Below are positions 9,225-17,880 of a stretch of DNA of 64,000 nt, piece after piece. Below the pieces are notes generated by a model. The model ran no database searches, was not told where the DNA came from, and was given only the letters and a program-made list of their open reading frames with translations. The stretch spans positions 1,024,501 through 1,088,500 of the forward strand of contig NZ_CP133605.1 in NCBI RefSeq assembly GCF_031199965.1. The letters are read 5' to 3'. Source of the DNA: Paenibacillus sp. D2_2. Its GTDB lineage: Bacteria > Bacillota > Bacilli > Paenibacillales > Paenibacillaceae. How positions within the stretch are numbered: position 1 is the first letter of the stretch; every line of letters starts with the position of its first letter. The position numbers were made by a program, and so were the translations under genes.

Positions 9225-9425
9225 TTATTAAGCTATCTTGAACACGGGGCTGCATTGGCCGAGACTCGGTTGCTGCGGGATTATTTTGCTGATGTTCCTG
9301 TGACTAAGGCAAACTTTGGATTGGTCCATTATGACTTCGAATATGATAATGTGTTCTATGATTCTAATTCTGCGGTATGTTATGCGATTGAATTGCCGGT
9401 CATTATCTTTATTTTTGCTTTATAG
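9225..9425 (+). pseudogene. Remnant of an APH/choline-kinase-like phosphotransferase
   Basis: A 66-codon open stretch reads FGLVHYDFEYDNVFYDSN and then YAIELP. The HYDFEYDNV segment matches the catalytic loop (H-x-D-x-x-x-x-N) of the aminoglycoside phosphotransferase superfamily. The N-lobe is absent upstream (stop at 9222-9224). The metal-binding DFDD segment that should follow is lost and replaced by an unrelated hydrophobic tail, and there is no start codon with a binding site. Unlike most broken genes in this window, no single-base repair restores it, so this looks like true decay. Confidence 0.55.
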
Positions 9426-9540
9426 TTTATCATTGAAGGATATATGAACCCAGAGATGAAATTATTATAATGGAGTTTATAGAAAACCGAACTCTTTATG
9501 AACTGCATTTATAGTAAATGAAAGGGATGGATTGAATAGA

Positions 9541-10538
9541 ATGGCTACAATTAAGGATGTGGCGAAATTAGCGGGGGTTGCATTGTCAACCGCTTCTTAT
9601 GCGTTAAGTGGGGATCATAGAGTTAGCGCTAAGACCCGGGAGAAAGTACTTGAAGCCGCAAGGCAGCTGAATTATCACAAAAATGGTTTTGCCATGGATT
9701 TAAAGCGTAGCCGCACGAATACAATAGCTCTAATTCTGGCGGACTTGTCGGGGCCTTTCTACTCGGAACTGATTCGGAGTGTTCAGGAGGTAGCCTTGTC
9801 TAATGGTTATGATCTGATCGCTTGCAGTTCAATGGGAGAAAGAGACTCAACGGCAGTTCGTTTTTTACGTGAGAAAAGGGTTGATGGAGCCGTCGTGCTG
9901 GCTTATAACATGACTGATGAAATATTGCATGCTTCGGCTGGAGCTAACTTCCCCATTATTGCCATGGACCGGGTGATTTCAGGTGAAGGCTTGGTTAGTA
10001 TTATTGTGGATGGAGAGTCGGGAGGCTATGAGGCTACCCGTTACTTAATTGATAAGGGGCATCGCAAGGTTGCTTATATTAGTGGCCCGTCGAATTCTTT
10101 CGCGAATTCACTTCGGTACCAGGGTTTCCTGCGAGCAATGAAGGAAGCCGGGCTGGAGGAGCAGGCCAAGTGGCGGCTTAGCGGGGGATTTATTCGGGAT
10201 GGTGGATATAAGGCAACGAAGATGATGCTGATGCAGGGGAACTACCAACAGCTGTATTCTATGGAAATGATGAAATGGCGATTGGCGGACTCAAGGCTTT
10301 CGAAGAAGGCGGAATAAGGGTACCGGAAGATATATCTATTATCGGATTTGACGATATCGAATTGACCGAATTCATTCATCCACCGCTTACAACAATACGT
10401 CAGCCGATGTATGAGTCCGGTTCACTAGCTGGACATTTGCTGTTTCAAATGCTGAACGGTGAGAGAGTGAATGAGTCCTATAAACTGAATGTTCAAATCA
10501 TCGAGCGTCAATCTGTCTCTGAACCAGCGAAGAGCTAG
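9541..10538 (+). CDS. LacI family transcriptional regulator (one frameshift)
   Basis: 332 residues when repaired. The N-terminal HTH is canonical (MATIKDVAKLAGVALSTASY, then ALSGDHRVS), followed by a hinge helix and the periplasmic-binding-protein-like ligand domain (YLIDKGHRKVAYISGP, PEDISIIGFDDIELTEFIHPPLTT). The frame breaks in the G run 10236-10239. One added G gives QGELPTAVFYGNDEMAIGG, the expected effector-domain core. The frame is also open from a TTG at 9532, but ATG 9541 gives the family-standard N-terminus. It lies directly upstream of a GH3 beta-glucosidase gene whose promoter region holds LacI-type palindromes. It probably represses that gene and responds to a beta-glucoside or its product, which is inferred from context. 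Confidence 0.92.
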
Positions 10539-10665
10539 TATTCCTTGTGAAAAGAGAATAGTTGGATTGGATTTTCGTTGCCGAAATGCCGATAAGCCTA
10601 GGGTTGTGAGGTGGCCGCTGCTCATTGAGAGCGTACCTTTGAATCGCGGCTGGCCTAAGTGACAT

Positions 10666-10685
10666 TTCGGCCGTAGCAGGCCGAA
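10666..10685. repeat. Hairpin in the lacI-bgl intergenic region
   Basis: A perfect 7-bp stem, TTCGGCC / GGCCGAA, with a 6-nt loop and no T run. The remainder of the 283-nt gap (10539-10821) holds the two operator-like sites listed separately. Confidence 0.4.
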
Positions 10686-10718
10686 TGATACTTATTTACG
10701 GTGAATTGAACTTTTTAC

Positions 10719-10732
10719 TCGAAACGTTTCGA
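10719..10732. promoter_or_regulatory. LacI-family operator (perfect palindrome)
   Basis: TCGAAACGTTTCGA is a fully symmetric 14-mer with the central CG typical of LacI/CcpA-family operators. It lies 90 nt ahead of the beta-glucosidase start. Confidence 0.75.
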
Positions 10733-10782
10733 TTTTAATGGTACTTTATTAATATAGAATATGATTTTATAAAGATTTCGTT

Positions 10783-10797
10783 GAATCAAAACGATTC
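10783..10797. promoter_or_regulatory. Second operator-like inverted repeat
   Basis: GAATC-aaaac-GATTC lies just ahead of the beta-glucosidase ribosome binding site, 64 nt centre-to-centre from the perfect palindrome. It is weaker but again centred on a CG-containing core. Confidence 0.4.
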
Positions 10798-10821
10798 GTG
10801 AATGAGTGGAGGAATTTATCC

Positions 10822-12981
10822 GTGACAAGTCAACGTATTAGCCAATTAGTGAAGGAGATGACGCTTAAGGAGAAGGCGGCCCAGCTATTACAGCTAGCTG
10901 CTCCTTTCTATGAAGCTGGGGATGGACAGATTACCGGGCCGATGGAGTCGCTCGGCATTAGCGAGACAGAAGTTAATGATGCAGGATCGGTGTTGGGGAT
11001 CGCTGAAGCAGAGAAGATTATTCAGATCCAGCAAGCTTATTTAGCCAAGAGCCGACTCGGGATTCCGCTGTTGTTTATGGCAGATATTATCCATGGGTTC
11101 AAGACGATCTTTCCGATTCCACTGGCGATGGGATGCTCCTGGGATTTGGAACTGGCGGAGAGAAGCGCCGAGGTAGCTGCCAAGGAGGCAGCGGTGTCAG
11201 GTCTACATGTGACGTTCGCCCCGATGGCAGATCTCGTCCGTGATCCACGATGGGGTAGGGTGATGGAGTCGACGGGCGAGGACCCTTATTTGAATGCTCT
11301 CTTCGCTAGAGCGATGGTTCGCGGGTTCCAAGGAGAGGATTTGACTCATGATACCGATCATGTCGCTGCTTGTGTGAAGCATTTCGCCGCTTACGGTCTG
11401 GCCGAGGGCGGCCGGGATTATAATACCGTTGATCTATCAGAACGAAGCTTGCGCGAATATTATTTGCCTGGCCTACAAGGCTGCGCTGGAGGAAGGCTGT
11501 GAGATGGTGATGACCTCGTTCAACACGATCGATAGCATTCCGGCGAGCGGCAACCGTAAATTAATGCGTGACTTGCTGCGCGGTGAGTGGGGCTTTGATG
11601 GTGTGCTTATATCGGACTGGGCAGCGATCGGGGAGCTGATTCCCCATGGTGTAGCGGAAGATGAGCGCGAAGCGGCGCTCAAGGCAATTACCGCAGGGGT
11701 CGATATTGAAATGATGACGGCGGCCTATGTGCACCATATTCCGCAATTGGTGGCAGAGGGACTCGTCGATGAAGCGCTGGTGGATGAAGCGGTAACCCGG
11801 ATTCTGGAGCTGAAGGAGAAGCTAGGCCTGTTCGACAACCCGTTGCGCGGCGCCGATCCTAAGGCAGAGCGGGAAGTTGTGTATTGCAATGAGCACCGCC
11901 GGATCGCACAGGAGTTGGCTGCGAAGTCCAGTGTTCTGCTCAAGAACGAAGGCGTGCTTCCTCTCCAGCGTGAGCAGAAGGTGGCTGTCATTGGGCCATT
12001 TGCTCAGAGTGGAGATATCCTCGGCTCTTGGTCTTGGGCCGGATCGAAGGAGACTGCGGTACAATTGGGTGTTGCCATGGAGAAGCTGGCCGGAGCGGAT
12101 CAGATCATCCTCGCGGAGGGCAGCGATATCATGACTATAAGCGAGCAGCAGTTGCAACATGCTGAGGCCACAGCGCAAGAGGCCGATGTGATTGTTCTCG
12201 CCCTGGGAGAAGCCGCAGCAATGAGCGGTGAAGCGAGCAGCCGCAGCAATATCCAGCTTCCTGAAGCTCAGCTTAAGTTGATTCAAGCGATGAAGCGTCT
12301 TGGTAAGCCGTTGGCTGTCGTGTTGTTTAACGGCAGACCGCTTGACTTGCATGGGTCATTGATCAAGTCGATGCTGTGCTCGAAGCTTGGTTCCCGGGGA
12401 GTGAAGGGGGCGCAGCCATCGCCGATCTATTGTATGGTGTGGTCAATCCTTCCGGGAAGCTGACGATGTCATTCCCTTATGCGGTAGGACAAATTCCGGT
12501 TTACTATAATCACTTTAATACCGGGCGTCCGAAGCCAGCGGAGGATACGGATGAGCAGTATGTCTCCAAATATTTAGATATCCCTAATGCGCCGCTGCTG
12601 CCTTTTGGCTATGGATTAAGCTATACGACATTTACCTATAGCTCGCTTGAATTATCCTCTGAGGTGATGACAGTTGCGAAATCCATCAAAGTGACTGTAC
12701 AAGTCTGCAATACCGGTGAAGTTAAAGGGATTGAGACTGTTCAACTCTATGTCCGTGATATTTCCGGTGAAGTGGTACGTCCAATGAGAGAGCTCAAGGA
12801 CTTTCGCAGAATTGAACTGGCACCGGGAGAAGCAGCGCAGGTCGTGTTCGAGCTTGGCGAGGAACAGCTTCGCTACTATCATAGTGATCTGTCATTCAGC
12901 AGCGATACGGGAAGGTTCGAAATATTCGTCGGGCCGAATAGCTGTGATACGCTGCAGGGCGGATTTCGACTTGATAAATAG
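10822..12981 (+). CDS. Glycoside hydrolase family 3 beta-glucosidase, BglX-like (two frameshifts)
   Basis: About 719 residues, no signal peptide, so probably cytosolic. It hydrolyses terminal beta-linked glucose or xylose from imported oligosaccharides. The TIM-barrel domain (residues 1-330) contains FMADIIHGFKT, MESTGEDPYLN, CVKHFAAYG and the nucleophile motif GVLISDWAAI. The middle alpha/beta sandwich starts near LLKNEGVLPL, and the C-terminal FnIII-like domain includes PFGYGLSYTTF and GIETVQLYVRD. Frame breaks: an extra G near 11466-11475 (repair gives LREYYLPAYKAALEEGC) and a missing G at about 12349 (repair gives LAWVIDQVDAVLEAW). The GTG start at 10822 has GGAGG 9 nt upstream. The LacI regulator upstream and palindromic operators imply substrate-induced expression. 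Confidence 0.92.
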
Positions 12982-13009
12982 AGAGGATTGGCATGGATAG
13001 ATTTTGAAC

Positions 13010-13050
13010 TTACAGCCGCTCTGCAGTTTTCCTGCATGCAGCGGCTGTAA
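13010..13050 (+). terminator. Strong hairpin after the beta-glucosidase gene
   Basis: TTACAGCCGCT pairs perfectly with AGCGGCTGTAA, extended by CTGCAG/CTGCAT. It has only a weak T tract (ttcattt), so it may be a terminator of low efficiency or an RNA-stabilising hairpin. Confidence 0.55.
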
Positions 13051-13133
13051 TTCATTTCACGGTATGTAAGCCCTTTATTTAATATACTCAAGGAAGAGAA
13101 GGAAGGGATTGGAACGGTAAGGAGGGAAGGGGA

Positions 13134-14204
13134 ATGAATGAGCAACAGAAGTACCGGATTATTATGCAGGGAATACGCAGCGGCAATGTGGCGGAAACCT
13201 GTAAGGAATTTGGTATTTCACGGACGTTATACTACCGCTGGTACAATGCTTACATCCGGCAGGGAGTAGCCGGTTTGAGCGAGAAGCCGCGCCAGCCAGT
13301 GATGCCGAATCAGGTTGATCGTAGAACGGAGCGAATGATCCTGCAATATGTGGTGCGCTGCCCGGAGGATGGACCGAGACGAATTTTGTATGAACTGCAG
13401 GATGAAGGCATTCGTACGGGAGAATCAGGAATATATAATGTGCTCCGCAGACATGGGTTAAGCCGAAGGGAAGAACGGGAGAAATTTGCTGAAGAGATAA
13501 GGAGCCGGAAGGGAAGCCGTGGTCACCGATCCAATTCCGCACAAAGCGCGGATAAAAGGCAGGCTCGTTCCGTCCAGACCAAGGGAGTTAAGCACCCTCA
13601 GCTGGATTACCGGATGGATGATCCTGATCATGCTTATCCCGGATATATTTGCTTGCAGACTATTCAATATTTGGGGAAGTTCCCGGAGGTGGGAGAGTAT
13701 ATCAATATATTATTCTTGATTCATATTCCAGACTGGCTCTCGTTAAGCTCTACAATCAGAAGTCGTCGATTCACTTGATCGATTTCATGCGCTTCAAGAT
13801 CATGCCACTGCTTCGAACCTTTCATCTGAAGATAGATCATATTGTAACGAATAAGAGTCAGGAATTCTCAACCGCCTGGGAGCGGGGGAATCATAAGTAT
13901 ACGGACTATTTACATAAGCAAAACATTAATTCCATAGTTTACAGCGCCGACCATCCTGAAGTGTTCCAGCCCTTACATGAATTTACGAGTGTATTGATGA
14001 ACCGGTTCTACCAGCCTGTCTGGCATGAGGGGGACAGATTCCTTCGAAGCGCTTGAACAACGTCTTGATCAGTATATGAAATACTATAATTTCATGCGTC
14101 CTCTGGAGGAGGGGAGCAACAGCGGGAAAATTCCCTCCGATATCGTGCTAGATTCCAGGGGGATCCAAGAGCCGCTGCCATTATGGTTGTATACGAGGAG
14201 ATGA
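13134..14204 (+). CDS. Degenerate IS481/IS3-like transposase-related protein, likely domesticated (two frameshifts)
   Basis: 356 residues when repaired. Residues 1-60 are a transposase-type HTH (EQQKYRIIMQGIRSGN, CKEFGISRTLYYRWYNAYI) and residues 65-110 a second HTH (MILQYVVRCPEDGPRRILYEL). The C-terminal half has the outline of an integrase core (YQYIILDSYSRLALVKLYN), but the usual catalytic residues look lost. The first Asp context WQTDTTY is replaced by YRMDDPD, the DNGxEF motif reads TNKSQEF, and the final Glu region reads HPEVFQPLHEF. Breaks: a missing G at about 13655 and an extra G in the run 14028-14034. No terminal inverted repeats or target duplication were seen. The stop (14202-14204) overlaps the next ATG as ATGA, so it behaves as an operon member rather than an inserted element. 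Possible role: DNA-binding regulator. Confidence 0.7.
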
Positions 14205-15462
14205 GTATCTTGGTCGGTAGAGAAGAGCATATAGGGATTGTCGGGCGGGAATTTCCGGGCTGTCGTTAGCTCATGAGTTAGAACTCAAGGGTTATCCCTC
14301 CGTGACCGTTATGGAACAGGCTGACCGGGTCGGAGGCAAATGCTGCTCGATTGAATATAAAGGGCGGACCTATGAGATGGGCGCCTTGATTGGCCTGCCA
14401 TCATACAAGTTGACGATGGAGTATATGGAGAGATTTGATCTGCTGGAGAAGGGGCCTTTGTTGGACAGAGGCTTTTTCCACCCGCAAGGGAGCAGAATCT
14501 CGCAGATTCCGCTAGAGCAGATGCCTGACTTCGCTCGTGAATTCAAGCGCCTGCCATCGCTGATGAGACGCTATGAATCTGTAAGGGAGCCTGGGTTCAG
14601 GCAGGTGCCGCCGGAACTGTGCAAACCATTTTCCACCTGGTGTGACGAGAATGAGCTGACTGTGCTGAGACAGGTATTCATGCATTATTTCTGCGCCTTT
14701 GGCTTTGGCAACATAGATGATGTACCAACGGTATATGTCATGAAGCTGCTTAATTACGATAATCTGATGTCATTTATTGAGATTACGCATATGATCTCCT
14801 GGCCGAGCGGTGTTACTGAGCTACCGCGAAGAATGGCAGACCGGGTCTCTGATCTGAGATTAACCTGTGAGGTACAGCGAATCTACCAGGAAAATACGGG
14901 CGGAGTCAGAGTGGAGACGAATCAGGGACCGTTATATTTTGATAAAGTGATCTATACCGCGCCGCTACAGGGCTTTGCACAAAAGGTCGAGCTTATTCGG
15001 GATGAAGAGGAGCTGTTCAAGAGTATCATTGATGAGAAGTTTCGTGTCTATGCCTACAGAGTCGAAAATATGCCTAAGCTCTCGGGATACATACCCGACA
15101 ATATGGGGATTGCGTCCAGAGGAAACATGATGGCGTGGTATTACAGATGGGCGGATCTGGCGCAGACAGATCTGATCACGGTCTATGTAGCTGAGAATGA
15201 TCACATGAGCGATGCAGAAATACGAGAGAATATTGAATCCACACTTGCCTCGCTTGGCGGAGAGAATATCCGGCTATATATGATGAAGCGGTGGAATCAC
15301 TTTCCGCATGTGGATACAGCAGCACTAGAGAGTGGGTTCTATGAGCGGCTTGAAAATCTGCAAGGGAAGAATGGTATTTATTTTGCTGGTGAAATTATGA
15401 ACTTTCCGACGCTTGAGAATTGTATCCGTTATGCTAAAGCACTAGTGAACCGTTATTTTTGA
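14201..15462 (+). CDS. FAD-dependent oxidoreductase, amine oxidase/protoporphyrinogen oxidase-like (one frameshift)
   Basis: 420 residues when repaired. The N-terminal Rossmann motif is restored by adding one G at 14243-14245, giving HIGIVGAGISGLSLAHEL, followed by VMEQADRVGGKC, the FAD ribose-binding Glu and GG doublet of the flavin amine oxidase fold. The C-terminal FAD-binding segment is YFAGEIMNFPTLENCIRYAKA. Between these is a large substrate domain with ITHMISWPSGVTELPRRMADRV. It is translationally coupled to the transposase-like gene (ATGA overlap). The class includes protoporphyrinogen and phytoene desaturase-like enzymes, but no heme or carotenoid gene is nearby, so the substrate is unknown. 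Confidence 0.8.
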
Positions 15463-15560
15463 ACTAGTCGGTAATTGTCGAATTATGCGAAATTTTACTT
15501 TAAAGTTGTGTTTACAGATATATCATGAATTTTCCGCGCCGTATATGGATTTTAGATTGA

Positions 15561-15665
15561 GAAAGACACGATAAGCATAGTGTAAACCTATCTCTAAAGA
15601 AATGTCTGCGAAGCCTGTAAGGGCGGGCCTTCTCGGGATTTGATAGCTTGGTCATGAATCGATAT
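15561..15665 (+). other. Candidate structured leader RNA (weak c-di-GMP-I/GEMM resemblance)
   Basis: Between the FAD gene and the DUF5692 gene lie, in order, CACGATAAGCATAGTG, AAACC, AAAG, GCGAAGCC, a GC-rich hairpin (gcctgtaagggcgggc) and GATAGCTTGGTC. The order AAACC / AAAG / GC-AAGCC / GATAGC-GGT is that of the GEMM-I c-di-GMP riboswitch, but the P1b stem pairs poorly and several invariant positions differ. It may be degenerate, another RNA class, or chance. The rest of the 250-nt gap shows only the DUF5692 ribosome binding site. Confidence 0.22.
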
Positions 15666-15712
15666 ATTCAAAGCAAGAAGCGATTACATCGATCAAAGAG
15701 GAGGCTAATTCA

Positions 15713-16626
15713 ATGTTCCTATTCGAGGCAATGCCTTGGTATTCTATCGTGATGTGGTTTGTTGTGCTTGCAGGCTTAATGCTGGTGAATGAACTGGCGC
15801 GAATGAGTAAATGGGTGTCTCTGGCTCTCTTTCTGGTACTGCCAATCGTACTGACGATTGCGGTATGGCCGAATACGGCGGGGAAGGCTCTAGCGTAGGT
15901 ACTTGGTTTCACTGGGTCAAGGTCTATTCTGCACTAGCTGGTTGTCTGGGCTTCATGGCACTGAGATTCATTAAGGGAATGGATAAGAATAAATACATGC
16001 TAATGTTCCCAGCGATTATTCTAGCCATTAATATTCTTGAAGCCGTCATTCGTGATTTTCAGGTATATAGCCTGAATGGTATGGTGGATGGTGTTATGAT
16101 GATTGGCGGTCCTTGGAATATCATGAATGGCATCGCAGGCCTGCTGAACATTATTACGATCTCCGGATGGATGGGAATTGTGGTCAGCAAAGGCCGCTCC
16201 CGCGACATGGTCTGGCCGGATCAGCTTTGGTTCTGGATTATCGCCTATGATATCTGGAATTTCGCTTATGTGTACAATTGCGTATCTGACCACTCTTACT
16301 ATGCTGGTGCTGCTCTGCTTATCTCTTGTACGATTCCAGCATTCTTTATCAAGAAAGGAGCATGGCTGCAGCATCGTGCGCAGACACTGGCGATATGGAT
16401 GATGTTCACGATGTCCTTCCCGGCATTCGTAGGTGAATCCAAGTTCGCGGTACAGTCTTCGCATAGCGAGACGGCATTATGGGTAGTCAGTAGCTTGTCC
16501 CTGGCAGCAAATATCGCAGTATTCGTCTATCATGTCTATAAAATTACGAAGCATAAGCGCAACCCGCTCAAGGTGGAAGTATATAGCGATTTGAAGGCGT
16601 ACAAGGCTGTTGCTGAGCAGAACTAA
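15713..16626 (+). CDS. DUF5692 family multi-pass membrane protein (one frameshift)
   Basis: 304 residues when repaired by one G in the run 15880-15883 (giving NTAGEGSSVGTWFHWVKVYS). About eight to nine hydrophobic helices are visible: residues 8-27, 35-55, 65-85, 90-108, 130-150, 175-195, 205-222, 230-250 and 255-275. Distinctive motifs are GTWFHWVKVYSALAGC, GGPWNIMNGIAGLLNI and LWFWIIAYDIWNFAYVYNCV. This matches my recollection of the DUF5692 family of Paenibacillus and Clostridia. There is no known function. Many buried Trp, Tyr and His residues suggest a small-ligand or cofactor pocket, which is inference. The start has GAGGAGG. It stands 250 nt after the FAD oxidoreductase and may be co-regulated with it. 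Confidence 0.75.
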
Positions 16627-16651
16627 TAATTACCTATTTAATCGGATGAAA

Positions 16652-16689
16652 AGAAAGAAGCTGCACTCATATGGTGCAGCTTCTTTCTA
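16652..16689. terminator. Bidirectional terminator
   Basis: AGAAAGAAGCTGCAC / GTGCAGCTTCTTTCT is a perfect 15-bp stem with a 7-nt loop between the convergent DUF5692 and telA genes. Confidence 0.9.
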
Positions 16690-16715
16690 TAAAGTTGACA
16701 CTTTGACCAAACTAA

Positions 16716-17855
16716 CTATAGCCCCAGCGCTTTTCCTTTCTCTAGACGCTGGATCTGTTGCTCGCCAGTCTCAGCCAACTCTCTGAATTGGTTGATCGTG
16801 TCGCGCATTTTTGGAAGTGCATCCTGCTTGTATTTGCTGATGGAGTCGAAGGCCTCGAGTACATCCGTGAAGGCTTGCTTGAGCGTGTCGGCGGAAATCG
16901 TAGATTCCATCGCCTGCTTCTGGATTGCCGCACCTTGATCCTTCAACATCTTGGAGGTGCTGCTGATCAGATTGTTTGTAGTCTCATTGAGCAATTCGAT
17001 CTTCTTGAGCACGATCTTCTGGTTATAGAGGGCGCTTGCTACAATAACAGAAATTCTCAACGCCGATACAGTAACATTTCTCGCTCTGTCTACCCCTCTT
17101 ATCAGTTCCTTGTTATTCCTGATTACGACCTCGATCGCCATAATTCCTTGCTGGTTAACGACCAACATCTGTTGCAGATCCATCACGCGCTGACGTAGAG
17201 GGAACAAGACCTCTTCCGTAATGAAACGGATTTTATCCTCGGATTCCATACGTAATTTCGCTGCTTCGAGCTGGGTTTCGATCTCCTGGTCCATGAATGA
17301 GCCAAGTTGAATTTCCTTTTGCAGTTTCTTGGTGAGATCCCTTAGCGTCTGTTGTTCGAATTCGAGTGTCGTATTGTCATTTTTCAAAATGGTCTTACCC
17401 TTTTCCAAGGAGACAATAATATCGGAGATGACGGAGTCGGCTCTCTGAAATTTGGTAAAATAAGCCCGCAGCGGGTTAAAGAACATACCCAAGATGCCAC
17501 TCTTGGCAAAATCGATCGCACTCGGGTCCAAATCCTTAAGCTGAAGCTGCAACTCGGTTAAGCCCTTCGCTACTTGGCCACCGTCATCGCCGGTCTTTGA
17601 CAGATTGCCTACGGATACGTGCAGCAGGGAGTTCTTCTCTGAAGATGATCGCATTGTACCCATGCCAAAGCTATCGATCGATTGTAGAATCTCCTTCCTC
17701 TTCTCAATCGAATCTAAATCGAGATCGAGAATTGCCGAGACGTTATTCGTTGCCAACACTTTAAGCTCAGTTACTTCTTCAGGCTCCGGCTTTACCTGTT
17801 CTTCGATTGCGGTTTTTATTTCCTCCGGGCTAATTACTTCCATGGAAAATGCCAT
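16716..17855 (-). CDS. TelA family (toxic anion resistance) protein
   Basis: 379 residues, intact, almost entirely alpha-helical and coiled-coil-rich with no membrane segment. TelA hallmarks include MFFNPLRAYFTKFQRADSVI, LFPLRQRVMDLQQMLVVNQQG, IEVVIRNNKELIRGVDRA and ALRISVIVASALYNQKIVL. TelA/KlaA proteins are linked to tellurite and cell-envelope stress tolerance, but the biochemical role is unresolved. It is the last gene of a minus-strand operon. It starts 25 nt after the stop of the vWA protein and ends at a shared terminator. The start ATG at 17855 follows AGGGAGAGG. Published comparative work places TelA in envelope stress networks with XpaC and vWA proteins, which suits this context. 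Confidence 0.9.
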   Translation of the reverse strand: MAFSMEVISPEEIKTAIEEQVKPEPEEVTELKVLATNNVSAILDLDLDSIEKRKEILQSIDSFGMGTMRSSSEKNSLLHVSVGNLSKTGDDGGQVAKGLTELQLQLKDLDPSAIDFAKSGILGMFFNPLRAYFTKFQRADSVISDIIVSLEKGKTILKNDNTTLEFEQQTLRDLTKKLQKEIQLGSFMDQEIETQLEAAKLRMESEDKIRFITEEVLFPLRQRVMDLQQMLVVNQQGIMAIEVVIRNNKELIRGVDRARNVTVSALRISVIVASALYNQKIVLKKIELLNETTNNLISSTSKMLKDQGAAIQKQAMESTISADTLKQAFTDVLEAFDSISKYKQDALPKMRDTINQFRELAETGEQQIQRLEKGKALGL

Positions 17856-17880
17856 TTCAACCTCTCCCTTATACTAGAAT

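Noticed and set aside
10719..10732. Reading TCGAAACGTTTCGA as a CcpA cre site
   Set aside because: It lacks the TG/CA ends of the cre consensus and is fully symmetric next to a LacI-family gene, so a local operator is the better explanation.
11822..12352. Antisense 176-codon open frame within the beta-glucosidase gene
   Set aside because: It is a shadow of a well-conserved GH3 coding sequence, with no start signal and protein-like features only from codon bias.
13134..14204. A newly inserted IS element
   Set aside because: No flanking inverted repeats or target duplication were seen, the catalytic residues look degenerate, and an ATGA coupling joins it to the next gene.
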